From the NCBI GenBank assembly GCA_030710605.1, contig CP092882.1, positions 14,079,677 to 14,143,676 of the forward strand: a stretch of DNA of 64,000 bases. The letters run 5' to 3'. Below are positions 55,501-64,000 of this stretch, one piece after another; position 1 is the first letter of the stretch, and each line of letters opens with the position of its first letter. Source of the DNA: Cordylochernes scorpioides (taxonomy: Eukaryota > Arthropoda > Arachnida > Pseudoscorpiones > Chernetidae). A program made the position numbers and the translations under genes. Below the pieces are notes generated by a model, which did no database searches, was not told the DNA's origin, and saw only the letters and a program-made list of their open reading frames with translations.

Positions 55501-56711
55501 CTGAATTTCTTTATATGCTAAAGGAGATCAAGATATAAATGTTTTTATAATCGAAGCTCAATTACAAGACGAATGTTAATTCGAGTGTATACAATATTTA
55601 CTGTGTATGATGTAATGTAAGAGCGTATCTTACGTCCCAAAAATGTCATCTTAAACAAACCACATATTTTGATTATTTATATGAGTTCCTGTGTTCGTCA
55701 TACAATATCGAGTGTATACCTGAGTGTAAATTTGGTTATTATATATGCTGGTGTAAGTATTTGGCGAGTGTTACATTTGTATGTCTAAGTCAAAGGATGG
55801 AGTTTAGTCATCTAGATGTAGAAGGTCCTGGCTTTAGGACTCTACACATCTGTCCTAAAACTTTCCTCACTATATCTTTGTGTATGAATGTATTTACAGA
55901 GTTCTATTGCTATATTTTCCCTGTCTGAAATAGCTCCCAGCATCTTCAGTGGGTTGCTGAATCTCCAGAAGGAGTGTATATAGAGAGAAATAGTAAAAAG
56001 ATGAATTTGTACTAGATTTTTCGCAGATAAAAGTTGGGCTAGGAGTGAAAGATGGAGATGGAAGATTTCTAAAGACGGGGGGCCTTATAAATATCTTTCC
56101 CGAGAAAGGGAAGCATTGCATTACAGCCCAAGTGGAGGGGGCCTGGGTCGATTTTTAGCTAAGACGGGGGGGGGGGGGGGGGGGGGGGCTTTATATATAT
56201 CTTCCCCGAGAAAGGGGAGTATTGTATTACAGTCCATGTGGAGGGGGCCTGGGTTGTCTGGTGAAATTGTACACTAGTGCCGTGGCTGTTTCCATCTTTA
56301 GACTTTGTTGTTTTGGCAATACTATATGCTCTACATGTGGGAGAGGCCTGGGTCGTCTGTGAAATTGTATACTGGTGCCGTTGGCCATTTCCATCTTTGG
56401 ACTTTGTTGGCTTGGCAATACTATGTGCTCGATCTCTGCTTTAGCTCAACTCTTGGTCAATTACAGAGTTTTTTTAAATTTATTTATTCTGTTTGTACAC
56501 ATTGCATTACATGTGATGAAGTAGGGACACATGTCGATAGTGCGTATAATCATTGACGGCTGCGTTTCTATTGTACAGCATTAGGGTCTTATTATGGGTT
56601 ATATACATGGGGTTGTTGGCTTAAATTACCATATATATATACTTAAGTAAGGAAATTTTAATAAGTCACATCGTATATCCTCCCTTTCCATTTATCCAAA
56701 ACGTGAATACA
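52583..56711 (+). repeat. LTR2 of the outer element (5'-truncated, interrupted by a solo LTR)
   Basis: Colinear with LTR1: leader and splice donor (52583-52660), an uninterrupted stretch with the empty copia/Tigger site at 53035-53043, the decayed LINE remnant, solo LTR 53881-55846, then the G-run tandem region and terminal TTTATCCAAAACGTGAATACA. Confidence 0.65.
53881..55846 (+). mobile_element. Solo LTR inserted in LTR2
   Basis: Starts TGTTGGGTCACATTTCACC, ends GGACTCTACA and is flanked by CATC on both sides (53877-53880, 55847-55850). The uninterrupted sequence is visible in LTR1 at 46168. The first 50 bases (TGTTGGGT hairpin, AAGATGTA) resemble the start of LTR1, so it is probably the same superfamily. 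It contains a ~70-bp direct repeat (53982 and 54119: ACAGATGGATGTCCCACGG), a 66-bp repeat near 54510/54630 (ATCTCTCAATAAGACAGATA), and TTTAG|GTAAGT, a splice-donor-like site, at 55064. Confidence 0.7.
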
Positions 56712-56982
56712 ACACATCTATATTCTAACAAAATTATAAATTTTGAATAGATTAAATTTAAATTAGCTGTTAAAAATAGTATGAAAAGAGTGGAAGAATT
56801 GATTAAATTCACTAATTTTTAATGATATTTATATTACTGTCTTGCTCTTTGATTTAATAAAAAAATTAAGTTATCATCATCAAATGTTTGTTTATGTCAA
56901 AAGAAATATCTATATAGGTTCTGCCAAAGAACTTTTTTAAGTTTTATTTTTTTTTATTATTTTTTTATATGATTTTTTGCAG
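56712..56982. other. Immediate upstream region of CARNMT1 start exon
   Basis: AT-rich; ends in a T-rich tract and GCAG at 56979-56982, a splice acceptor, so at least one 5' untranslated exon lies upstream. Confidence 0.45.
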
Positions 56983-57112
56983 AATCATATTTTAAAATGT
57001 CGAATGATTCAATACAAATTAAGGAAGAACAGAACCTTTCACAAGAAGAATTAGATGCAGTTGCAGAAAGAAAACATTTTCAAAGAATAGTAAATGCTTT
57101 TAAAAGTTACAA
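56983..57112 (+). CDS. CARNMT1: CARNMT1 start-codon exon
   Basis: Acceptor TTTTTTGCAG at 56973-56982, ATG at 56997, donor GTAGGT at 57113. Encodes MSNDSIQIKEEQNLSQEELD AVAERKHFQRIVNAFKSY plus two bases (AA) that take A from exon 2 to complete Lys. EE..HF..IV.AF..Y is the usual start of the family; no upstream in-frame ATG in the exon. Confidence 0.87.
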
Positions 57113-60100
57113 GTAGGTATTTTTGCATTTTAAAATTTAATTTTGTAACAGATTAATTAGCATTAGAGCACATGGACCTTTTTGTTTAAAATTTATTTTC
57201 TGTATATTGAGATACTTATTATCAAAAGAACCAATGGGTTAATGAAAGTAATCCTATTTCAAAAGGTATAAGCTAAGCACACAGAGCCAAAGTTACACAA
57301 ATAACTATTTTAGATTAATTAGAAAAATTTAAAGCTTTATGAAAGTTTATTTTCACTTATAGACAGATTTTTATATTCATTAATTTGTTTTTTTATTGCT
57401 GTCATGTTCAATGAAGAGCCTCAGATGTCTCCATGCATCTCTATTACAGCAGTTGCAATTTCCTATTTATTATCTATTTATTAATTTAATTATCTAAAAG
57501 CTCATGGTCTCAGGATATGCCTTTTTTGAAAACTTACTGTGTGAGAGAAAAATAATTTTTCAAAATATTTTTAGAGGTTGGTTCTATCCCATTGCCTATG
57601 TTTGATTTGCATAATATTATTTTTAAAAAATGATGCTAATTATTATTATTGAAAATAGTGGTAGTTCCAATAATAGAAAAATTAATTTATTCACACAAGG
57701 TAGTAAGACAAAATACAAATAAATAATTTTTTATTTATTTATTTAGATTTGGTCTTATTACCTTGTGTTTATAATCTATAATCCAAATTGTGTCTTATCA
57801 ATTTATTTATTAATTATTGTCATAATTTCTGACTGTCAAAAATGTTAATTTAACATTTTTTAATAGTTATTTTGTATATTTTTTGATGGGTAGTTGGTGT
57901 TCTGTTCTCCAGGAACCTGGGGTTATAAATATTTGTTGAATTAATATATGTTAATAGAGAATGTAATAAAATTGTATGTTGGATTAATTCAAGATATGGA
58001 TTTGTTAATCCTCGAATATTAATCTTAATCTTTTTAGCTACTTATATTTGAAATTTATTTTTGACAAAATTTTAATGTTGGTGAAAAATGATAAAGCACA
58101 ATTTGGATTATAGATTATAATACAAGAAAATAAGACCTAATCCAAATAAATCATTAGTGTGTGACGTTTCGGCAACAGCATTGTCACCATCATCAGACAA
58201 AAGAATAAATGAGAAAAATACCACAGCAAGTTCTTAAATTAGTACTGTTATCAAGTGTTTAAACAAGATAATAGATAAGGAAAAATAGTTTTTTTAAGAC
58301 AACTTGAAATATTCTTCCTAGAATTAATAATAATTCATTCTTTTGTCTGATGATGGTGACAATGCTGTTGCTGAAACGTCACACACTAATAAATTATTTG
58401 GATTAGGTCTTATTTTCCTTTTTTTAGATATAGTTTTTTTTTTTTTAATCACAAAATTGATAATACACAATTTGAATTATAGATACAAGAAAATAAGGCC
58501 TAATCCAAATAAATTAATAGTGTGTGACGTTTCGGTAACAAGTGTTGTTACCATCATCAGACAAAAGAATGTTAAATTCTGTTACCGAAATGTCACATAC
58601 TATTCATTTATCTGGATTAGGTCTTCATGTATTTATCACAATATAAAAATTTTTTTTTATGAAAAATAAATAAAAGAAAATTAGAGAGAAAATGTGAGAG
58701 ATCTGGTATTAAAATGTAATAAAAGATTTCTGATCATGTAGCTCAACATTGCTGATGGATTGCCCCAACTATCAGTATAAATATTAAATGTTTGTGCGAG
58801 CTTTCACACGTACAAGCTCTTCAACAGCTANNNNNNNNNNNNNNNNNNNNNNNNNNNNNNNNNNNNNNNNNNNNNNNNNNNNNNNNNNNNNNNNNNNNNN
58901 NNNNNNNNNNNNNNNNNNNNNNNNNNNNNNTAGAAATACAACACTTTACAACCTGTTATAGAGCTTGCATAGGCGGAAGCTTACACCACTTCAATATATA
59001 AAGGAATAACTTCACCCATCAGCTAATTTTTCCTTCTTTTAATAATAATTTATTTATTAAGAGCAATTCACAATCCCAAACCACATCTTTGACTGTATTG
59101 GCTTATCCATTGATGAGTTCTACTCATCCCCAGCAAACACCATCGAAAATGTTTCACTCTTTACAAGCTTGATATCCTAATGTTTGATTGAGTGAATATT
59201 AATTTTGTACAAGATTTAAATATGTTAGCCTTTTATATGTCAATGCCACTTTGAGTAGCTTTCTCTATGTCCACATATTTCAAAAGTTTCAATTCTTTCT
59301 TCTGAGAGTCCAGTTCTCACACATCTATAGGTGGCCAAGAGCTGCTACCAACATCAGGTTGTGTTGTTCGTTTGATATCACTATCGAAAAAGGCATTCAA
59401 AGAATAACAATCAAGACCTGAAACATTTTCAAATGCTTCTAATTCTTCGAAAAAAATTCAACAAGAACTTCTAAAAGTGCATGAAATTAGTACAAATTGG
59501 AAAATTTCAAATATTACTATGCTACTTACACAAATATTAATTACCTATTCAATACTACCAACATCTAAATCATTCCTTTCTCTTCTTCTTCTTCTTTCTT
59601 ATCTCCACTCTCAATCATATTAGGATATCAAGTTGTGACCCTTGATGGTGTCTGTTTGACAACCGTCATGACTGGGTGAAGTAGAATGCGTCTGCCTTTG
59701 TCATTAAGACTGGGAACACTACTCAGTGGCAGGCCGACTTAGCTCCAAAAGAAATGGCCGCCTCTGCCATGAGGAACAGACGCCATGTGCAGCTGCTCCT
59801 AACATGGAGTACAAACGCTGCTCATCCTGTATCCCTGGATTGGGAGCCCTTACAGGGTACTATCAGTCGGGCCAGCTGAACCCAGGTTTTTTAGTGAGCT
59901 TGTTACTGCTTCCCCTCCTCTTTCATCCGGGCTTGGGACCGGCAAATTCCTTTCTGATTGAGCACTGCTTGTCTTCTCTAGTCTATTGTCTACGCAGCAG
60001 AGAATATCTTGGCTGTTCCCCCCCCCCCCCCCTAAACTGCTTAGAAATCTGGAAAGATAATTATGGATTAATTTATGCTTTGGGTGATGAAATTAAATAT

Positions 60101-62906
60101 ATATTTTTTTACTGTCCCCTGCTACAAGGAGTAAGGGGGGAATAAATTTACAAAAAAAAAAAAAAAAATTACTGTAGTACAATAGAACTTCTCTTTAAAA
60201 TAAAAACACCTAGTTGCATAGCTAAAGTGTCCTTTAGAGAGAGGTGTCCTCTTACTGGAGAACAGCTCTTCTTTTTCTTCTTCTTTCTTATCTCCACACT
60301 GGGTGAAGTAGAATGTGTCTGCCTGTCATTAAGACTGGGAGCACTACTCAGTAGCAGGCTGACTTAGCTCCAAAAGAAATGGCCGCCTCTGACATGAGGA
60401 ACAGACGCCATGTTCAGCCGGTCCTAACATGGAGTACAAACGCTGCTCATTCTGTATCCCTGGATTAGGAGCCCTTACAGGGTACTATCAGCCGGGCCAG
60501 CTGAGCCCAGGTTTTTTAGTGAGCTTGTTACTGCTCCCCCTCCTCTTTCATCCGGGCTTGGGACCGGCAAAGGCAGAGTTCAGCTAATTGATGAAAATGG
60601 TCATTTTGGCAATGAGAACTGTTCTTTGTGTAGAGGTATCCGTCTACTCTTGAAAGATCTACGGTATATATTAATATTTCTAAAAATGAATTATTGTAAC
60701 AGAATATTTTCATCATTTAATCAACAGATTGCTAATTTTAGTAATTTGTTGCATAGAGCAAATTTTTCTCTCCTTTTGTACCTCCCTTGGATTTTATATG
60801 TAAATAAAAGTTGAATTGTTTGGATCAAAATAAATTGCCTCATCATTCTATTTCTTGTTTGTCTTCCCACATTTTTCTACAGGACAATAGTCTCTCTGTG
60901 TACACGATTGTTTGGAGGTACAACTACTACAATTTGAATAATACAGAAAAGAATAGCATGGCCCCTGCGCAAGGATGACACACAAAATCGTGAAGTGTTC
61001 CCTCTCTCTGTGATTGTCTTTGACAACATTTACCAGCTCTTTTGTGATGATCTGCACCAATTAGAGTTTGTTTTTTAAAATATAAATTAAATTGCTAATC
61101 CATTATTATCTTCTTCTTCTTCTTCCTTATCTCCACTTAAACGTATTAGGGTATCAAGATGTGACCCTTGATGGTGTCTGATCGATTGTTATAATTTGAA
61201 ACAATTTATTTTTGGCAATGGGTTTGTTTTCATACAATCATCAGATATTATCCCTACAGACCTTATTGCAATGATGAAAGTTATTGAATGAGAAGGCTCA
61301 TCAGTGATGAACCCTCTCAGCGGCCAAATTAATCTCCATGGTGTGTGCAGAAGCCACAGTCTGAAGAAGCTCCAGAAGACCCTCCGCTACGTAGGCACCC
61401 TCCCACCCCACCACCAGGAGTACCTCAAGGCTTACAAGGCTCAGCTTCACAGGCTCCGCTCCTGTGTGGAACACAATGCTGCCATTTTCAGGCTCATCAT
61501 CCAAAATGTCACCACTATGTTTGAAAATGCCGATCATAGCGGAGAACTGGTCAGTCCGCATCACTTTCCTCTCTCTCTCTCTTTCTCTAGCTATATTTAA
61601 AATTAAACAAGTTGAAATCGCTGGGAAGGTTATCCACCGATGAGAACCAGGCTCCCCCACAATTTTTTTCAATGCAGTAAGGACAGTTAAACATTTATTT
61701 TATTTGAAAAAATAACATTCATGCTTAATACAGAGAGTGTTTATTTTTTATTATCCCTAGTACACCTGGTACAGGCTATGATAATCATGGTGGGTTAAAG
61801 TTGGCGACTGCTTTTTCTCTAAGTGCACCACATGTCTACACATGTGAAAAGCATTTCGATTTTGCACTTAAAAATGTGTGCCAGAACTCCATTTGATTAC
61901 TTGCACTCGCTGGTGGGGTTGGACTGTTGCAAGAATCGGAGATCATTGGAGCATTTTTTTTTTACACAGAGAGTGTGACATTCATACTTGGTTTTAGAAT
62001 GAAGTGACATAGGTTGGGGAGAAGAGCTTCTTTGTACTTCTTCTCTTTTCTCCCCAACTTGTGTTTATTTTTCTTTAGTGATTAGGGAGATTATAATTGT
62101 CTTAATTCTAATGTTTTTATTTGTAGAATATAAAGAGAGTGTTGTTCTGGGGATGGAATTTTGAGTTCTCTTCTTCTTTATTATCTCCACTCAATCATAT
62201 TAGGGTATCAAGCTTTGACAACCATCATGACTGGGTGAAGTAGAATGTGTCTGCCTTTGTCTTTAAGACTGGGAGCACTACTCAGTGGCAGGCCGACTTA
62301 GTTCCGCAAGAAATGGCCGCCTCTGACATGAGGAACAGACGCCATGTGCAGCCACTCCTAACATGGAGTACAAACGCTGCTCATCCTGTATCCCAGGATT
62401 AGGAGCCCTTACAGGATACTATCAGCCGGGCCATCTGAGCCCAGATTTTTTAGTGAGCTTGTTACTGCTCCCCTTCCTCCTTTTTCATTCGGGCTTGGGA
62501 CCGGAGAAGGCGGTAGAGATGATTGTCTTAATTCTAATGTTTTTATTTATAGAATATAGAGAGAGTGTTGTTCTGGGGATGGAATTTGGAGTTCATTGAT
62601 GCCATTTCCAATGTAATGCTTAATGTACTTGTGACTGACACAGTTGATGATGACATCCAGAGTCCCGGCAACAGAGGATTTGATGGACTCGTAGCTGGAA
62701 GCTTTATTTATTTAATAATAGAGAGAGTGTGTTGGTGGCAGCTCATCAACCCCAGCATCGTGTCCACGGCAGACATGGACAAGCTGCAGAGCCTCCTAAG
62801 GCAGATAGTCCGGGAGTGGGCGGAGGAAGGCCTGCAGGAGAGGGAGACTTGCTACAGCCCCATCATCAAAGAGATCATGGAGAGATTTCCTGCTGATAAA
62901 GTGTGG
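56997..62906 (+). CDS. CARNMT1: Carnosine N-methyltransferase (CARNMT1) N-terminal exons (3' end off window)
   Basis: Three exons joined in phase (56997-57112, 61351-61549, 62742-62906) give 160 residues. The enzyme uses S-adenosylmethionine to methylate the imidazole of carnosine, making anserine, and in animals also acts on some protein histidines. Evidence is the order of conserved N-terminal blocks: ERKHFQRIVNAFKSYK, then SHSLKKLQKTLRYVGTLPPH HQEYLKAYKAQLHRLRSCVE HN..I..LI....TMFEN, then ADMDKLQSLLRQIVREWAEE G..ERE.CY.PII.EI...FP. The catalytic N2227-like domain with the SAM-binding glycine motif should follow to the right. Introns hold the scaffold gap, a U6-like copy and many repeats. 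The head-to-head neighbour is SLC25A40. Confidence 0.88.
57113..58088. other. CARNMT1 intron, AT-rich
   Basis: 57405-57465 is the inverse of the repeat at 3990-4070. 57701-57800 is a loopless hammerhead fold-back remnant (CACACAAGGTAGTAAGACAA .. GGTCTTATTACCTTGTG .. TAATCCAAATTGTGTC) with no ribozyme core. The rest is unassigned. Confidence 0.5.
58163..58196 (-). ncRNA. Hammerhead ribozyme core, subfamily 2
   Basis: CTGATGA, TGGTGAC-AATGCT-GTTGCC, GAAAC, GTC, then ACACAC. Stem II pairs with G-T wobbles in the middle. CTGATGA is the canonical form of the core. TGT upstream can pair with ACA downstream as stem I. Confidence 0.7.
58347..58380 (+). ncRNA. Hammerhead ribozyme core, subfamily 2, opposite strand
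   Basis: CTGATGA, TGGTGAC-AATGCT-GTTGCT, GAAAC, GTC, then ACACAC. One stem II pair is weakened (GCT for GCC); invariant bases are intact. Convergent with the core at 58163-58196. Confidence 0.68.
58459..58626. repeat. Hammerhead fold-back element, subfamily 2
   Basis: GATAATACACAATTTGAATT, ATACAAGAAAATAAGGCCTA on the left; TTTATCTGGATTAGGTCTTC on the right, shortened. The plus-side arm retains only GTTACCGAAATGTCACA. Confidence 0.78.
58526..58560 (-). ncRNA. Hammerhead ribozyme core with one-base longer loop
   Basis: CTGATGA, TGGTAAC-AACACTT-GTTACC (perfect 6-bp stem), GAAAC, GTC, then ACACAC. All invariant bases present. Confidence 0.7.
58831..58930. other. Assembly gap (100 N)
   Basis: Exactly 100 N, a conventional unknown-size scaffold gap, in the first CARNMT1 intron. 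Any predicted protein across it is an artefact. Confidence 0.99.
59050..59190 (+). repeat. LINE tail G fragment
   Basis: ACATCTTTGACTGTATTGGC, CATTGATGAGTTCTACTCAT, TACAAGCTTGATATCCTAAT, diverged. 59220-59350 resembles the other LINE tail at 8120-8230. Confidence 0.55.
59577..59945 (+). repeat. Dispersed repeat E
   Basis: TCTTCTTTCTTATCTCCACT start, GGGTGAAGTAGAATGCGTCT, CACTACTCAGTGGCAGGCCG, AACATGGAGTACAAACGCTG, GTGAGCTTGTTACTGCTTCC, GGGCTTGGGACCGGCAAA end. A 139-codon frame runs through it but other copies do not keep it. Possibly a LINE 3' region. Confidence 0.7.
60179..60660. repeat. CAGTAGAACCTCC-type MITE split by dispersed repeat E
   Basis: MITE left part 60179-60264, repeat E copy 60265-60572 (CTTTCTTATCTCCACACTGG ... 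GGGACCGGCAAAGGCAGAG), MITE right part ~60575-60660. Confidence 0.65.
60911..61001 (+). ncRNA. U6 snRNA-like sequence, probable pseudogene
   Basis: The core is strongly U6: ATACAGA (the ACAGA box that contacts 5' splice sites), AGCATGGCCCCTGCGCAAGG (AGC triad and internal stem-loop), then ATGACACACAAAATCGTGAA GTGTTCC. The 5' stem-loop is not recognisable (TTTGGAGGTACAACTACTAC in place of the usual hairpin region) and the 3' end lacks a T-run terminator. It lies in the CARNMT1 intron on the same strand. Probably a retrotransposed or diverged copy. Confidence 0.8.
61262..61345. repeat. Fold-back family J arm, left of CARNMT1 exon 2
   Basis: ACCTTATTGCAATGATGAAA, GAGAAGGCTCATCAGTGATG, AACCCTCTCAGCGG and CCATGG match the left arm of 5054-5302 with changes. 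Confidence 0.7.
61351..61549 (+). CDS. CARNMT1: CARNMT1 second coding exon
   Basis: Acceptor TGTGTGCAG before 61351, donor GTCAGT at 61550. 199 bases: one base completing Lys, then 66 codons ending SGEL in phase 0. Clear GC-rich codon use compared with the flanks. The exon is enclosed by two opposed, diverged arms of fold-back family J (61262-61345 and 61595-61690). Confidence 0.88.
61595..61690. repeat. Fold-back family J arm, right of CARNMT1 exon 2
   Basis: AATCGCTGGGAAGGTTATCC, ACCGATGAGAACCAGGCTCC, TTTTTTTCAATGCAGTAAGG match the right arm of 5054-5302 with changes. Confidence 0.7.
61745..61965 (-). repeat. tRNA-derived SINE, inverse
   Basis: TATCCCTAGTACACCTGGTA tail, GACTGCTTTTTCTCTAAGTG, CACTCGCTGGTGGGGTTGGA; stops at the T-run, without the head. 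Confidence 0.68.
62160..62515 (+). repeat. Dispersed repeat E within a local duplication
   Basis: Repeat E (TTCTTCTTTATTATCTCCAC ... GGGCTTGGGACCGGAGAAGG). The flanks are duplicated: GTCTTAATTCTAATGTTTTT and AGAGTGTTGTTCTGGGGATG GAATTT occur at 62098-62160 and 62523-62588. Confidence 0.68.
62742..62906 (+). CDS. CARNMT1: CARNMT1 third coding exon
   Basis: Acceptor GGTGGCAG ending at 62741, donor GTAGCT at 62907. 55 codons starting LINPSIVSTADMDKLQSLLR and ending FPADKVW, phase 0 at both ends. The D-MDKL...LrQ-vReW-E block and CY.PIIKEI...FP match the family. The longer open frame upstream (from 62565) is not supported by family similarity. Confidence 0.86.
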
Positions 62907-62984
62907 GTAGCTTCCTTCCTTCTCTTTCTATTTGTGTCTGTGTGTACTTCTATCTTAAAAACTGTATCTTCTTCTTTTTATCAT

Positions 62985-63305
62985 GACAGAGTGAAGTAGT
63001 ATGTATCTGCCTCTTTGTCATCTTCTTTCTTTCTTTCTTTCTTTCTTATATCCCTCTTTGTCATTAAGACTGAGAGCACTACTTATTAGCAGGCCAACTT
63101 AGCTTCAATATGAAATGGCCGCCTTTAACTGAGGAGCAGACGCCATGTGCAGCTGCTCCTAACATGAAGTACAAACACTGCTCATCCTATATCAGGAGCA
63201 CATAAATGGTTCATCAGCCTGGCCAGCTAAGCCCAGGTTTTTTAGTAAGTTTGTTACTGCTCCCCCTCCTCCTTTTTCTTCCAGGCTTGGCACCGGCAAA
63301 GGCAC
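62985..63305 (+). repeat. Dispersed repeat E, diverged
   Basis: CATGACAGAGTGAAGTAGTA, a CTTT microsatellite (63024-63046), GCTGCTCCTAACATGAAGTA and CCAGGCTTGGCACCGGCAAA. Confidence 0.65.
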
Positions 63306-64000
63306 AGTTAACAGTATAACAGTACTTAAATAAATACACTAGAACTCTCTCTAAAGGAGGACAGCACTTAGTTACAAAGCCTTCAAGTGTCCTTTAGAGA
63401 GAACTTTTATCTTATACCAGAGAACAGTTAATTGGTGTTCTTCTTTTCTTATCTACACCTAATTGGTAAAAATGGTAATTTTGGCAATATGAAAACTGTC
63501 TCTTGTAGAGAGGTATGTTCTAGTGAGAGGAACCTATCATGGGAGGTTCTATTCTATATCTGAGGAGTAATTTTTAGACATGACAATATGTAGTTTACAA
63601 GAAAAGCATAAAATGATGTGTGTATGCAACTCTTTTTTTTTATTAATGATAAAAAAGAGTTGCAGCCTTTAAAGTTTTTCTTGTAATTTGCTGGATTAGC
63701 AATCCTATGATAATGAACATGTAGTTGATTGGCCTTCCATCTGATCTGTTCTGTCACTCAACTGGGCTATATGAACTCGGGGGATTTGTCAAGGTTGTTA
63801 CTGTTCTCTCTCTCTCTATACCAATGTTGCATTCGTGGTTGGCTTTTCTTGATTTATCATGAAAATAGGTTGGCCAAATATCAGGGAACAAGCCTTAATC
63901 ATGGTTTAGTTTATTTCTACTCCACTAAAAGGTGCTATGCCATCTAAAATACTCATGTAAGAGGTCAGGATATGCCTTTTTGTATCACCTCGCGAGTTTC
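63306..64000. other. CARNMT1 intron: split MITE, otherwise unassigned
   Basis: 63345-63556 is a diverged CAGTAGAACCTCC-type MITE interrupted by a short TTCTTATCTACACC fragment. 63625-63665 is an inverted AACTCTTTTTTTT / AAAAAAGAGTTG hairpin. No fourth CARNMT1 exon is seen before the window ends. Confidence 0.45.

Larger units (their letters stand above)
35047..56711 (+). mobile_element. Outer long-LTR retroelement with nested insertions
   Basis: 35640-36098 plus 45327-47023 are repeated at 52583-53880 plus 55851-56711, colinear and highly similar, and both copies end ...TTTATCCAAAACG.GAA.ACA. The left copy extends further left to TGTTGGGTTACG at 35047, preceded by CATC; the right copy is followed by A-CACATC. 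I read these as LTR1 and LTR2 (about 2.8 kb each) of one element with TG...CA ends. The internal region 47024-51590 has no recognisable gag or pol, so it is non-autonomous or decayed. The LTR2 5' part is missing where a Penelope-like fragment abuts. A plain segmental duplication is the alternative. Confidence 0.6.
58090..58418. repeat. Hammerhead fold-back element, subfamily 2, both cores kept
   Basis: Outer arms GATAAAGCACAATTTGGATT and ACAAGAAAATAAGACCTAAT, mirrored by ATTAGGTCTTATTTTCC. The loop of ~150 nt keeps GTACTGTTATCAAGTG-like sequence as in the 5588-6000 copy. Minus core 58163-58196 and plus core 58347-58380. Confidence 0.87.

Noticed and set aside
58792..59001. ORF running through the N gap
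   Set aside because: The sequence is unknown across 100 N; not a real reading frame.
59726..60145. 139-codon ORF as a small protein gene
   Set aside because: It runs through dispersed repeat E. Other copies (12335, 18507, 60265, 62160, 62985) break or change the frame.
62565..62999. 144-codon ORF overlapping CARNMT1 exon 3 as a separate gene
   Set aside because: Only the part after 62742 matches the family. The upstream part lies in a local duplication (62098-62160 repeated at 62523-62588) and has no recognised domain.

Overview
This is an AT-rich, intron-rich eukaryotic nuclear scaffold from an invertebrate animal. It is dominated by transposable elements and has one 100-N assembly gap (58831-58930). 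The tails of several decayed LINEs look like those I recall from orb-weaver spiders, so a chelicerate is my best but weak guess. No bacterial-type gene organisation is present.

Two host genes can be supported, both cut by a window edge. On the minus strand, six phase-compatible exons between 32523 and 1125 encode the first ~240 residues of a mitochondrial carrier of the SLC25A39/SLC25A40 type (glutathione import); the 3' exons lie left of base 1. On the plus strand, three phase-compatible exons (56997-57112, 61351-61549, 62742-62906) encode the N-terminal ~160 residues of a carnosine N-methyltransferase (CARNMT1) homologue; the catalytic part lies right of base 64000. The two genes are head to head, with the 5' ends ~24 kb apart and a nested retroelement block between them.

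The introns are packed with repeats: (i) at least 15 copies of a fold-back family whose arms carry hammerhead-ribozyme cores; (ii) pogo/Tigger elements, including one nearly complete copy (21960-24360), two internally deleted copies that keep the DNA-binding domain (16155-17386, 43896-45324) and many MITEs of three types; (iii) tRNA-derived SINEs with a B box; (iv) truncated RTE-like and other LINE tails, one amplified into a minisatellite; (v) a degenerate intron-containing tRNA-Tyr and a U6 snRNA-like copy.

The region 35047-56711 is a retroelement nest. An outer element with very long terminal repeats (LTR1 35047-47023, LTR2 ~52583-56711) holds, inside LTR1, a copia-type element with 5-bp target duplications. 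The 5' LTR of that copia element holds an apparently intact Jockey-type LINE with a 10-bp duplication, and a Tigger element sits at the TA of the copia target duplication. LTR2 holds a solo LTR with a 4-bp duplication, and a Penelope-like fragment (GIY-YIG domain plus hammerhead core) abuts its 5' end. LTR2 preserves the pre-insertion sequence of the copia/Tigger site, so the order of events can be read directly.

The most interesting signal is the hammerhead-bearing fold-back family. It has two sequence subfamilies with several uninterrupted catalytic cores, and it shares ribozyme architecture with the Penelope-like fragments in the same window.
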